Shown here piece by piece: positions 35,349 to 44,134 of a DNA stretch of 64,000 nt (position 1 is its first letter; each line of letters begins with the position of its first letter). The DNA is from CBDCWT01 sp965223305. GTDB taxonomy: Bacteria > Planctomycetota > Planctomycetia > Pirellulales > Pirellulaceae. The notes beneath the pieces were generated by a model. That model was given only the letters and a program-made list of their open reading frames with translations. It had not been told where the DNA came from and made no database searches. The DNA lies in the NCBI GenBank assembly GCA_965223305.1, contig CBDCWT010000085.1, forward strand, positions 1 through 64,000, given 5' to 3'. A program made the translations under genes and the position numbers.

Positions 35349-35957
35349 GCGGCAGGCTGTCAAAAGAATATTGCCGAGAAGATTGTCAACGGAGGAGCTG
35401 ATTATGTTCTCTCGTTGAAGGGGAACCAGAGCAACCTCCACGAAGCAGTCGAGAACTGGATCATCACGAACATGGAAAACGACTTTGCCGACGTCACCGT
35501 CCGTCGCCATGAGGAAATCGTGAAGGGGCACGGCCGGACCGATCATCTGATTTACTATCAGTTGAAAGCCCCCGACTCACTTCCTGGACGGAACAACTGG
35601 AAAGGCCTGCGGACCATTGGGATCGCGATCCGCATGAGCCAACAAGGCGACAAAGAGACCAGCGATGTGCGATACTTCATCAGCTCTCTTCGGCTAGGAG
35701 TTAAACGCTTTGCCCAACGCGGTTCGCAGGCACTGGAGCATCGAGAATACCCTGCACTGGTGCCTGATGTGACCTTTCGTGAAGACGACAATCGGCTTCG
35801 CGATCGCTTTGCTGCCGACAACCTCGCTTGGCTCAAACGCTTCGCCATCAGCCTGCTCAAACAGCGCACCGACAAAGAGAGTGTCGCCATGAGACGTCGC
35901 ATGGCGGGATGGAACACCGACTACCTAGCGCAAGTCCTTGGAATCAAAGCCACTTAG
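35349..35957 (+). pseudogene. ISAs1 transposase, C-terminal part (split)
   Basis: This is the rest of the interrupted transposase: AAGCQKNIAEKIVNGGADYV, LSLKGNQSNLHEAVENWI, GLRTIGIAIRMSQQGDKE and RYFISSL, then WLKRFAISLLKQ and the terminal MAGWNTDYLAQVLGI. It is intact apart from the insertion. An internal ATG at 35328 creates a free-standing frame, but that start lies in the inserted element and lacks a ribosome site. Confidence 0.92.
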
Positions 35958-35982
35958 TATGCGTTTGCCCTGGGGTTGGATA

Positions 35983-36413
35983 AGTGAAGTGTGAAGTGAA
36001 GGAGCGAATGTCAGTCTCGCGGGACCAAGCGATCGTGCGCGTGTCGCGATAGTAGTTTGTACGATGGTCTACGCTACAGCAATACGTAGGCTCACTCTCG
36101 AGTGAGTGCGACAGCATGACATCCGTTTCGATCTCGGGGGTTTTAATCGCAAACGACTCGCTGAGTTCCAACACGATGATCGAAGTCGCGGAGCAACAGA
36201 TCGTTATCTTCACCATCCAATGTCAGCCGTTGATCCACAACTTTGAATGTGATCGAGCAATTGAAAATCCCGCTCAACAACGTTATTCTGCGCACACTGA
36301 TCGAGTGACTTCTCCGTGGCGAAGTTCTGGACGCAGAAGATCACTCAATGGTTCTTTCTTTGTCTTCACGCGCCGCGTGTTCGGATTGACGCTTACTTGG
36401 AAGGCTATGGTCG
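35983..36413. other. Spacer of 430 bases, no gene seen
   Basis: This lies between the ISAs1 element and the start of the glycan operon and should hold that operon's promoter. Open frames here have no recognisable motif. No member of the shared repeat families was noticed. Confidence 0.45.
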
Positions 36414-37169
36414 ATGCCATCGTCATTACTGTCCATGGAGGGTGCCGCGCGCTGTGCCGCTGCCTCTTCCACCTTCACGCTCGGTGTTCTGTGTGTATTC
36501 GTCGCTGTCATTGGTTGCGGCGTAAACCAGCCTTCGGCCACCCTAGAGGACTACGGTCATGCTGCGACCCAACCTGTGGAAGCCATTGTCGTAGATCCGT
36601 CCAAAACTTGGGTTCCGCAAGAAGAAGTGCGGACGTTAACTGCAGCCGCGGCGGAGTCACCTGAGGGGTTTGTTGAGATACCCTTGGACGCTCCATGGGT
36701 TGCTCAGCCAAATGCGACTGCCGAGTTGCACCTTTCCGCTGATGAAGTCCTCCAACTCAAGGCTAACCTGTCACATGCCGACGACTACGCCGAGGTGTTC
36801 CTCGACCTGTCGAGTGTCTCGCTGCCGGACTTGAAGTCCAACTCCTCCGGTGCGTACAACTTGGTTGGCATGCAGGTCCTCGCCTTGGTTCACGGCGACG
36901 ACCATTTTGTTGGACCTCCCAAAACTCCGAACGGTATTCAAATCAGTATTAAGGACGATGAATGGAATACCGAAGTGGGTCGATGGATCAACGCTACCTC
37001 GGCATTCGCTGACGAAACAATGGTGGTCTATATGGAGGTTCCTGATACACCACTCGGTAGAAATGTGAGGGGCCTGACGGTTAAGTTCAGTCTTAATTCC
37101 GAAGCGATGATAGGATTCTGTGGCCATCTCAATATAACCTCCCTGCGAATCAAGCCGGCTTCTCGGTAA
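36414..37169 (+). CDS. Predicted lipoprotein, first gene of a polysaccharide operon
   Basis: The protein has 251 residues; an ATG at 36435 (MEGAARCAA) is an equally good start. A hydrophobic segment with lipobox (LGVLCVFVAVIGC) precedes the mature protein. The rest is beta-rich with alternating polar and hydrophobic residues (DEVLQLKANLSHADDYAEVF, LVGMQVLALVHGDDHFVGPP, MVVYMEVPDTPLGRNVRGLT), which resembles a carbohydrate-binding beta-sandwich in style but was not matched to a family. It is 23 bases ahead of the GH113-like gene. A role in binding or exporting the glycan is inferred from position only. Confidence 0.6.
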   Translation: MPSSLLSMEGAARCAAASSTFTLGVLCVFVAVIGCGVNQPSATLEDYGHAATQPVEAIVVDPSKTWVPQEEVRTLTAAAAESPEGFVEIPLDAPWVAQPNATAELHLSADEVLQLKANLSHADDYAEVFLDLSSVSLPDLKSNSSGAYNLVGMQVLALVHGDDHFVGPPKTPNGIQISIKDDEWNTEVGRWINATSAFADETMVVYMEVPDTPLGRNVRGLTVKFSLNSEAMIGFCGHLNITSLRIKPASR

Positions 37170-37192
37170 AACTCACTTGCAGCGGGAATATA

Positions 37193-38308
37193 ATGCTGAC
37201 TATACCGTGCCACTTTCGGTTGAGGCTTGTGCTTTGTGGATTCCTCCTCGCCATGATTGCCGTAACACAGCTTCTTCTTCTGCGAGCTACCCAAACGCGA
37301 AGACCTGTGATGGGTTTTAATCTGGTGGGTTGGAGTGTTACTAGCAGCGAATCACCGCAACCGTGGATAGATGCGGTCCATGAACTAGATGCATGCGGTA
37401 TTCGCGCCGTAGCATTCGCTCCGTATCGCTTTGTTGACTCCACTTCCGGTAGTCTATCGGAGGCGAGTGCGCACGCGTTAGCGCCACCACCGACGCTCGA
37501 GGTCTTGCGGTCCTCCATTCAAGAAGCGAAGCGCCTCGATATGGAGGTGACTCTGAACCCGTTTCTTGAGATTGACAACCCCATAAACATCGCTCACGAG
37601 TGGCGAGGGCGGCTCGACTTTCGGGGTCCGTCTCTGGATCGCTTCTTTCGCGGCTATCGCAACTACATCCTCGGAGTTGCTCAGCTGTTGGAGCACTGCG
37701 GCGGCGGTCGTTTGTACATTGGCTCGGAGCTCAAAGCCCTCTCGCTCAATCCAGCAGCTGGGAAACACTGGAAGTCCTTGATCAACGATGTGCGAGTATG
37801 TTGTCCACAGCTGGTGCTCAGCTACGCTGCCAACTATGACAACTTCGAGGCGGTTCCGTTTTGGAGATATCTGGATGAAGTAGGGGTCGACGCCTACTTC
37901 CCACTAGCCGATAAACCGACGGCCGTTCCTCTACAAGAACCGTCACGACACGACATTATTGAAGCGTGGCATCAACATCTCCACCGGTTAGAGAAGTTTT
38001 CACTCGATGTCCAGCGACCAATCGTCGTATCGGAATGGGGGGTGGTCCCGTTCAACCTGACGACTACCAATCCGGCGGACTCCCAACCGACGATGACTTC
38101 CGACGTCGGCGAGCAACTCAACGCGTACGTCGGCACGATCGAAGCAATCACCAGTCCACGCCCTTGGCTCCGCGGGATCTTCTTCTGGCACTGGACAATG
38201 CCAGGTAACCGCGGTAGCCACTTCGGTGTCAGACCGACATCACCACTGGCGCGTGAGATTTCGCGATATGCCCTCCGGCAGGGCCGTGGTGCACGGAGAA
38301 GTTACTAA
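37193..38308 (+). CDS. Membrane-anchored or secreted GH113-like glycoside hydrolase
   Basis: The protein has 371 residues. The N-terminal hydrophobic segment (LVLCGFLLAMIAVTQLLLL) is a signal anchor. The rest is a TIM barrel in the manner of GH113 beta-mannanases: RPVMGFNLVGWS at strand 1, GIRAVAFAPYRF, MEVTLNPFLEI, GGGRLYIGSELKAL (acid/base glutamate at the end of strand 4), YLDEVGVDAYFPLAD, QRPIVVSEWGVVPF (nucleophile glutamate at strand 7) and LRGIFFWHWTMPG. Both catalytic glutamates are in place. The expected substrate is a beta-1,4-linked mannan or a related glycan. It lies 17 bases before a CslA-like synthase, as a hydrolase that trims the synthase product would. Confidence 0.78.
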   Translation: MLTIPCHFRLRLVLCGFLLAMIAVTQLLLLRATQTRRPVMGFNLVGWSVTSSESPQPWIDAVHELDACGIRAVAFAPYRFVDSTSGSLSEASAHALAPPPTLEVLRSSIQEAKRLDMEVTLNPFLEIDNPINIAHEWRGRLDFRGPSLDRFFRGYRNYILGVAQLLEHCGGGRLYIGSELKALSLNPAAGKHWKSLINDVRVCCPQLVLSYAANYDNFEAVPFWRYLDEVGVDAYFPLADKPTAVPLQEPSRHDIIEAWHQHLHRLEKFSLDVQRPIVVSEWGVVPFNLTTTNPADSQPTMTSDVGEQLNAYVGTIEAITSPRPWLRGIFFWHWTMPGNRGSHFGVRPTSPLAREISRYALRQGRGARRSY

Positions 38309-38325
38309 CACGACTGAGGTCAGCT

Positions 38326-39951
38326 GTGAGTACGCCCTCTGCTGGTCACCTGCATTTTACGCTCGTGATATTCGCCTGCTACGGTCTTGCTTCGCTGGCA
38401 ATTTGTGTCCACGGCCTTCATCGATGTTGGCTAACGTGGCACTTCCTCAGCGACATCCGTCGCATGTGCTTAGGTCGATCGCCTATATTGAGACTCGACA
38501 CGTTACCGCAAGTGACCATACAGCTTCCTATGTTCAACGAGGCCCCCGTCGCTCAACGTGTCATTGAGGCGGCGTGTCAAGTCGACTATCCTGCCGATCG
38601 GCTACAGATTCAAGTTCTAGACGACTCCACAGACGAGTCAGCTCACATTGTCCGCGAATGCTGCGAGCGGTTGCAGGCGGATGGCCATCCTATCCAGTTG
38701 CTGCACCGTCATGATCGTCATGGCTACAAGGGTGGAGCCCTATCCGATGCAATGGCATTGGCGACAGGCGAGTTGGTCGCTATTTTTGACGCTGACTTCC
38801 TGCCGCCACCTGCCTTCCTACGGCGAACCATCCACTTTTTCGCCGATCCTACCGTGGGTATGGTGCAAACGCGGTGGTCCCATCTGAATAGGTATCAGTC
38901 CCTGCTAACGGAGTGTCAAGCGATGTTTTTGGACGGCCATTTCGTTGTTGAACAAGCCACTCGAAGCAGCACTGGTCACTGGTTCAATTTCAATGGGACT
39001 GCGGGTATCTGGCGCAAGACCTGCATAAATGACGCTGGCGGCTGGCAGCACGACACGCTAACCGAAGACACCGATCTCTCCTATCGCGCGCAGCTCGCCG
39101 GTTGGAGATTTATCTATCTGCCCACGGTCCGATGCGACTCCCAGCTACCGTGCACTATGACGGCGTTCGTGAGCCAGCAGTATCGCTGGAGCAAAGGCCT
39201 CATCCAGACTGCGATAAAGCTGCTCCCACGAGTAATGCAAAGTTCGGCGCCATGGGCGACCAAGTGCGAAGCATGGCTCCATCTCACCTGTCCGATCATG
39301 TACATGGTCATGTTCGTCGTAGCCGTGCTTGCATTGCCAGCACTCTGTGGGGTTTCACGGCACTTCACCCATGAGTTGACCTTTGCGCTGGGGCTGGCGA
39401 CCTTTGTGTTGGGAACACTCGGGGCATCTTTTTTTTATGTGGTGTCACAGCATGCTCAAGGGAGATCATTAGTCGGGACGCTAGTGAGACTCCCGTTCTT
39501 GATGGCGCTCGGTATCGGACTAAGTGCTGTCAATACTCGTGCGGTTATCGAAGCGCTGCTGGGTATTCGCAGTCCGTTTATCAGAACACCTAAGTGGGGC
39601 AAGGATGGTTCCTCAACTCTTGACCTGGCTGTTACCCGAAACACACTGCGAGCACCTGCCGGCTTAGTAGAACTGCTCATCGCCGGGTGTCTCGTAGTTG
39701 CAATTCCACTCAGCGTGTTACGTCCTATCACAACAATTGGAACTCCGTTTCTGTTCTTGTTCGCAGTTGGGTATATTTGGGTTGGCGCCATGAGGGCAGT
39801 AGAACAGTGTCGAGTATGTCACTATTCGCGTCACGTAGTCGCTCATGTCGGGAAGTACAGTGACACGGATGCGGGGACACAAAACGCCATAACTGAAGAT
39901 ATAGTTGGCTCGGACAACCACCGAGTTCTGGACATAAGTCGCATCGACTAG
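38326..39951 (+). CDS. Processive beta-glycan synthase, GT2 (CslA/CelA-like)
   Basis: The protein has 541 residues, starting at GTG with GAGGT upstream. It carries the processive GT2 motif set: LPQVTIQLPMFNEAPVAQRV, IQVLDDSTDES (about 95-105), AIFDADFLPPPAFLRRTI (DxD, about 148), TEDTDLSYRAQLAGW (TED) and SQQYRWSKGLIQ (Q-x-x-R-W). One membrane helix precedes the catalytic domain and about five follow it. 'IQLPMFNE...CQVDYP...LQIQVLDDSTDES' is the wording of plant CslA glucomannan synthases and their bacterial relatives, so a mannan, glucomannan or glucan chain is the likely product. No PilZ domain is present, so c-di-GMP control through this protein is not expected. Confidence 0.88.
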   Translation: MSTPSAGHLHFTLVIFACYGLASLAICVHGLHRCWLTWHFLSDIRRMCLGRSPILRLDTLPQVTIQLPMFNEAPVAQRVIEAACQVDYPADRLQIQVLDDSTDESAHIVRECCERLQADGHPIQLLHRHDRHGYKGGALSDAMALATGELVAIFDADFLPPPAFLRRTIHFFADPTVGMVQTRWSHLNRYQSLLTECQAMFLDGHFVVEQATRSSTGHWFNFNGTAGIWRKTCINDAGGWQHDTLTEDTDLSYRAQLAGWRFIYLPTVRCDSQLPCTMTAFVSQQYRWSKGLIQTAIKLLPRVMQSSAPWATKCEAWLHLTCPIMYMVMFVVAVLALPALCGVSRHFTHELTFALGLATFVLGTLGASFFYVVSQHAQGRSLVGTLVRLPFLMALGIGLSAVNTRAVIEALLGIRSPFIRTPKWGKDGSSTLDLAVTRNTLRAPAGLVELLIAGCLVVAIPLSVLRPITTIGTPFLFLFAVGYIWVGAMRAVEQCRVCHYSRHVVAHVGKYSDTDAGTQNAITEDIVGSDNHRVLDISRID

Positions 39952-39975
39952 GCTTCTACCGGAGGTACGATAGCC

Positions 39976-40938
39976 ATGCAACGTAGCGCCAAGACAACAA
40001 CACGTGCTTTCACTCTGGTCGAACTGCTGGTTGTACTTGCCATTGTCGGCGTCCTCGTTGGACTGCTGATGCCCGCCGTCGGTTCGGTTCGTGAGTCCGC
40101 ACGGAGGTTACATTGCATCAACAATCTGAAGCAGCTTGCCACGGCGGTGCACGTGCATCACGATTCGCACAGGCACTACCCCACTAACGGCTGGGGATAT
40201 CGATGGGTGGGAGACCCAAGCCGAGGCTTTGGTGAGATGCAGCCTGGTGGATGGATTTTCAACATCCTCCCTTTTGTGGAGCAGGAACATGTGCGCATCA
40301 TTCCTTATGAACAACCGGGTCCTCCGACATCGGCAACCGCCCGGCTACTGAACACACCGATTCCGCTACTCAACTGCCCAAGCCGGCGGGTCACTGGGAG
40401 CTACCCCTATCGATACCGCGCAGAGTCTCTACGGAACTCGACTCTGCCGCTAAATGCTGCTAAGTCGGACTACGCCATCAATGGTGGCGATCACAAGATG
40501 CGACCGACCGCGGGTCCACCTAGTACAAACCGCCAAGATCTGCTCAGGTACCAATGGCCCTCGACGAGTTCCGCAACCGGTGTATCGTACGTTCGCAGTC
40601 GAATAAGAATGGCAGATATTCGGGACGGCGCGAGCAATACGCTGCTACTTGGTGAGAAGTATATCGCGCGAGGCAGCTACACGTCTTCTTTTGGTGATGA
40701 CCAAGGCATGTACGTTGGCGACTCGGACGATATTCGTCGGTGGACCATCGGGACACCGTGGCCTGACACTCGAGGGATCGACGATGTAGACCGCTTTGGT
40801 AGCCGGCATTCGGGCGGCTGCCATTTTGCCTTCTGCGACGGTTCCGTTCGTCGCATCTCATATACAGTTGACCCAACCGCATATAGGGCATTGGGTAACC
40901 GCCGAGACTTCGTCGCAGTTAACCTGGACGACCTCTGA
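39976..40938 (+). CDS. DUF1559 pseudopilin-like protein
   Basis: The protein has 320 residues, with GGAGGT ten bases before the ATG. The N-terminus has a prepilin-type motif (RAFTLVELLVVLAIVGVLVG) preceded by a basic stretch, so it is probably processed at the residue before F. The DUF1559 part follows: SVRESARRLHCINNLKQLAT, GGWIFNILPFVEQEHV, ADIRDGASNTLLLGEK, and the terminal H-S-G-G-C-H-F-A-F-C-D-G-S-V-R. Such proteins are abundant in planctomycetes and are thought to be surface or fibre proteins. It follows the glycan synthase by 24 bases and may belong to the same export or surface structure. Confidence 0.92.
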   Translation: MQRSAKTTTRAFTLVELLVVLAIVGVLVGLLMPAVGSVRESARRLHCINNLKQLATAVHVHHDSHRHYPTNGWGYRWVGDPSRGFGEMQPGGWIFNILPFVEQEHVRIIPYEQPGPPTSATARLLNTPIPLLNCPSRRVTGSYPYRYRAESLRNSTLPLNAAKSDYAINGGDHKMRPTAGPPSTNRQDLLRYQWPSTSSATGVSYVRSRIRMADIRDGASNTLLLGEKYIARGSYTSSFGDDQGMYVGDSDDIRRWTIGTPWPDTRGIDDVDRFGSRHSGGCHFAFCDGSVRRISYTVDPTAYRALGNRRDFVAVNLDDL

Positions 40939-40966
40939 TGCGATGCACGCGCCATCGCTCAAAAGC

Positions 40967-41839
40967 TCAAAAGTTAGGAATCGGCTCGTTCCCGTCGCGT
41001 GTGGAGAGCGCTCTGTACACGCTCGCGTCGATGCTACTTGAGATGAATCGTACAGACTCATCAGCGAATACAAATTGGGCTCCTTTTGAGTGTTCGCTCT
41101 GGAAACCCTGTACTCCGTCATCATCGGGCAAACTTGCCGTCGATCCCACGACTCTCTGGACTGCCTGATCCCCACCTCGGACGACGCCAACCCAGGTAGA
41201 TGAGCTTAGTTCTGACGAGCGTTCTCCCACCAGAAACGTATTGCTCAACCCATCAAACACGTCCTCAAACCGTGTCTTGCTAAGGTGGTAAAATGCACCG
41301 CTACCCTCACACACCTTGCCAATCGATGAGACGCATCGTGTAGATTCTGGTCCGAAGACACCCAAGTAGTTGGCCGCAGATAGCCGCACCCCGCCGTTAG
41401 GTAGGGTGAGTGTGAACAGATCGGGTCCCGAGTCGGAAGCACAGCGAAACACGGGCAGTATCACCTCTCGCGCGACAGCATTGCTCGCATCGGTAATCGA
41501 TTGGTCGAATTGTAGGCGGTTTGCTGCGCTCGTCGCTTCGAGGTAGGGTAAGATCATCGATGCCCATGCCCACCCAGGGTCGCCGTAGGCCGCTGGCCAG
41601 CGACCGGTCGGATCCATTCCTATCCACCCTGGTGAAAAGCTCCCGTGCACGTCGTGGTACTGATGTAGCGCCAAGCCGACCTGCCTCAGGTTGTTTTGGC
41701 ACGATGAACGACGCGCCGCTTCCCGAGCCGCTTGGACGGCTGGTAATGTGAGTCCGATTAGGATGCCGATAATCGCGAGCACAACAAGCATCTCCGTAAG
41801 CGTGAATGCGCCACGGTGCCGTAGTCGATGACGTTGCAT
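40967..41839 (-). CDS. DUF1559 pseudopilin-like protein
   Basis: The protein has 290 residues from the ATG at 41839, chosen because GGGGAGACAAGAC precedes it; an ATG at 41854 would place the ribosome site inside the gene. The prepilin motif is GAFTLTEMLVVLAIIGILIG, followed by AAREAARRSSCQNNLRQVGL, ALHQYHDVHGSFSPGW, DVFDGLSNTFLVGERS and the terminal QFVFADESVRFISSSI. The glycine of the usual F-x-D-G-S motif is glutamate here. It is convergent with the DUF1559 gene at 39976-40938, with a 28-base gap. Confidence 0.92.
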   Translation of the reverse strand: MQRHRLRHRGAFTLTEMLVVLAIIGILIGLTLPAVQAAREAARRSSCQNNLRQVGLALHQYHDVHGSFSPGWIGMDPTGRWPAAYGDPGWAWASMILPYLEATSAANRLQFDQSITDASNAVAREVILPVFRCASDSGPDLFTLTLPNGGVRLSAANYLGVFGPESTRCVSSIGKVCEGSGAFYHLSKTRFEDVFDGLSNTFLVGERSSELSSSTWVGVVRGGDQAVQRVVGSTASLPDDDGVQGFQSEHSKGAQFVFADESVRFISSSIDASVYRALSTRDGNEPIPNF

Positions 41840-42638
41840 GTCTTGTCTCCCCATTTACGATGTGCATTGTCCTTCAACACAGGTGAACGGATATGCTGCT
41901 CTCTGTATGCCGTCTTGGTGGAAGTGGTTCGAGGTGTTGTGAGTTTGCCGGTTTCTTCTTGTAGCGTTTGGCCGACAGGTATTGCAATAAACGGCAAACC
42001 CCGGTGATCGGGTTTGGCCGATTTCCTTCCGGCTGGCCGCGGCGTTTCTTCTCGTTCGTTTTCGGTCGCTGCTTGTCGTGTCGGGCCAGCGATAGCTTCT
42101 GCCAGTAGTCTCGATCACCTCGGCACGATGTATGAATCGGTCGAGCATCACCGTCGCAGTGCACCAGAAAGCGCACCTAATCGCTTGGTAACCAAGCGCC
42201 TGTATTGGATCTAACCTAGTCCTTAATCAAGCGTAGCCCGAAAGTGTTTTTCGTCGATCCTTGTGTACGGCGAAGCCGCCCACCGTGTGGCTAACGTTGA
42301 TCAAGTTTTTGGTTCATGATGCTTTTTGATGCTGCTTTCCGGCTGCAGGCGCTGGGGCGGACCGTAGCATCCGGACTCTGGCTTCATTGAAGAGAGTCAA
42401 CACGCGAGAAGTGGCACGGGTTAGCGTGTTTGAGCAGCTCATGTGCCACCAAGAGACAAGTGCAATGTCTGCGTGCTTCTAACGGTGTTTTCGACCAGAT
42501 GGTTGAGTTCTATTGTGATCTTGCTAGCTTGTCGTGTAGCCTGGCAAGCTCGGTCGGGCTGTTCAATACGTTTTCGGGTCCACAGTCGTCACTCCTGCAT
42601 CTGTACAACGTTCGACTTGCTGTCTATTTCGCTCCATC
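41840..42638. other. Spacer of 800 bases with decayed sequence
   Basis: No intact gene was found. The stretch 42220-42550 is related to 29800-30080 and 30720-30810. The minus-strand frame ELNHLVENTVRSTQTLHL near 42530 matches the remnant at 30473-30882 and is broken by stops. In this copy the two related blocks are nearly adjacent, whereas in the other they are about 650 bases apart, so one copy has lost or gained sequence. Confidence 0.5.
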
Positions 42639-42953
42639 ATGACGTCGAAATCAAATCTCCGCGACTCGGCGAACACCGGTTCCGTGAACGAGCACGAAGA
42701 AGACGACATTACGCTCGAGGAGTTGTTGGGTTGGCTTGAGTTTGGGTCTTGGACGACACTTGCCCTCGCGCCGATGCTCTACTATGTCAACGGGCCGGCA
42801 GTGTCCACCGACCAGTTCGTCGTGCGGACTATTTTGGTCGTTACCGCGGCGATAACCGCCGTCTCACTGCGAGGTTATAAACTCTGGTGTGGACGAAAGA
42901 GTCGAACGGAGGAGGCCTCCTCGTCGTCAGGTGTGACCGGCGATCCGCCGTGA
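42639..42953 (+). CDS. Small hypothetical membrane protein
   Basis: The protein has 104 residues. An acidic N-terminus (NEHEEDDITLEELLGWLEFG) is followed by two hydrophobic segments (SWTTLALAPMLYYVNGPAVS and FVVRTILVVTAAITAVSL) and a basic, serine-rich tail. It has no recognised family and no strong ribosome site, so it may not be real, although the residue distribution is protein-like. It lies between decayed sequence and the IS66 element, with no operon partner. Confidence 0.45.
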   Translation: MTSKSNLRDSANTGSVNEHEEDDITLEELLGWLEFGSWTTLALAPMLYYVNGPAVSTDQFVVRTILVVTAAITAVSLRGYKLWCGRKSRTEEASSSSGVTGDPP

Positions 42954-43293
42954 AGCGCTGGAGGATTGTGGAACTGGGTGAACGCGAGGCCATTATGCAC
43001 GATTTGGGCGCCGTTAGTCCGATCGACTTTTTTGCCGGGCGAGTTGTCGCTCGCGCTTCGCGGCCAAGTTAGAGCTAATAGTCGGGTCGTTGGCCGTTGA
43101 TTATCCTCACTCGGCTGAGCGCCCGCTGGCCTGCCGCCAGGCGTATGCCAACCGCCGAGTCACTAGCCACTAGCCCTCAGTCCTGTGTTGAGCTGGCCGG
43201 GCGGTTAGGCTGGAGCTCGGCTTTTGGCTGTCCCGCCCTTTTACTTCGCTGCTGCAGAGTAGGCGTTCCACGAAGTGCATCTTGCCAGGCGCG
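42954..43293. other. Spacer of 340 bases, no gene seen
   Basis: Only short frames without motifs are present before the left end of the IS66 element. A 'ctggcctgccgccaggcgtatgcc' stretch near 43129-43152 is weakly palindromic. No shared repeat family was recognised. Confidence 0.4.
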
Positions 43294-43342
43294 GTAAGCT
43301 GGGGTGGTTTGAAACCTCAGTGGCAGATTTGAGAGACGCACG

Positions 43343-43693
43343 ATGGCGAGAAGGCAACGGGATTCGAAGCGTGAGGCGTTCTGGCGGCGAGCAGTGCGGC
43401 GACGCGAGAAGAGCGGGCTGACAGTTGTAGAGTTTTGCCGGCGGGAGGATCTTTCTCCTACGACCTACCACTTCTGGCGGCGTGAGATCCATCGGCGGGA
43501 TGCTGAGTCAACGTCACCGAACTCGGATCGCAAGGCAATGGCGACGCTGGTGCCGGTGCACGTGGTCGACGATCAGAGGGCTGCGGCCCCAATCGAGATC
43601 GTTGCCGGGAATGGATACGCGATTCGGGTCAGCGAAGCGGCGACGAGTGAACACCTGCGACGTGTGCTGCAGATCGTGAGTGAACTGGACTGA
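43343..43693 (+). CDS. tnpA: IS66 TnpA accessory protein
   Basis: The protein has 116 residues. A helix-turn-helix near the start (FWRRAVRRREKSGLTVVEFC, RREDLSPTTYHFWRREI) is the IS66 OrfA pattern, followed by a beta part (VPVHVVDDQRAAAPIEIVAG) and a terminal helix (SEHLRRVLQIVSEL). TnpA is needed for IS66 transposition together with TnpB and TnpC. It lies 14 bases upstream of tnpB. Confidence 0.92.
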   Translation: MARRQRDSKREAFWRRAVRRREKSGLTVVEFCRREDLSPTTYHFWRREIHRRDAESTSPNSDRKAMATLVPVHVVDDQRAAAPIEIVAGNGYAIRVSEAATSEHLRRVLQIVSELD

Positions 43694-43707
43694 AAAGGGG
43701 CATCTTG

Positions 43708-44064
43708 ATGCTGACTGTACCGGGGCAAGTGAAAGTCTTTGTTTCCCTGCAGCCGACCGACATGCGTCGTGGGTTTCCAGGCCTCTCCGGCGAAGTCCAA
43801 TCGGCGTTGCAGCAGGATCCGCTGAGTGGCCACCTGTTCTTGTTCCGCAACCGTCGCCGGGATCGCATCAAAATCCTGTACTGGGACGGCGACGGCTACG
43901 TGATTTTCTATAAGCAACTTTCTCGCGGCAGCTTCGAGTTCCCAGTACCGACGGACCCGGCTTCGCCGGTCGTCGAAATCCGCGCGAGTGAACTGTCCAT
44001 GCTCCTGGACGGCATCGAATTGAAGGGGCGGAAGCGGCGTCCCCGCTATCAACGTGCTGGCTGA
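43708..44064 (+). CDS. tnpB: IS66 TnpB accessory protein (IS66 Orf2 like)
   Basis: The protein has 118 residues from the second of two adjacent ATG-type codons. The family signature is complete: VKVFVSLQPTDMRRGFPGLS, LSGHLFLFRNRRRDRIKILY, YWDGDGYVIFYKQLSRGSFE and SELSMLLDGIEL. It is intact and placed between tnpA and the extra gene. Confidence 0.95.
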   Translation: MLTVPGQVKVFVSLQPTDMRRGFPGLSGEVQSALQQDPLSGHLFLFRNRRRDRIKILYWDGDGYVIFYKQLSRGSFEFPVPTDPASPVVEIRASELSMLLDGIELKGRKRRPRYQRAG

Positions 44065-44134
44065 TAAGACCAGCTGTCGAATCTGCATCCATCGGGTAGT
44101 CTGGAGGCCGACACGAGGTCTTCAGGGGATTCCG

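Larger units (their letters stand above)
33220..35972 (+). mobile_element. ISAs1-family element, interrupted by an IS256-family element
   Basis: The ends are CAGGGCCGACGC at 33220 and GCGTTTGCCCTG ending at 35972, imperfect inverted repeats of ISAs1 type. A perfect 10-base target duplication GGGTTGGATA flanks it (33210-33219 and 35973-35982). Without the nested insertion and its target duplication the element would be 1271 bases long, normal for the family. It encodes one transposase that is split by the inner element. Confidence 0.92.

Noticed and set aside
35328..35957. Independent 209-codon gene
   Set aside because: It is the C-terminal part of the ISAs1 transposase; the apparent start lies in the inserted IS256 element.
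42887..43072. Plus-strand frame of 61 codons overlapping the small membrane protein
   Set aside because: Overlaps a more protein-like frame and has no ribosome site.
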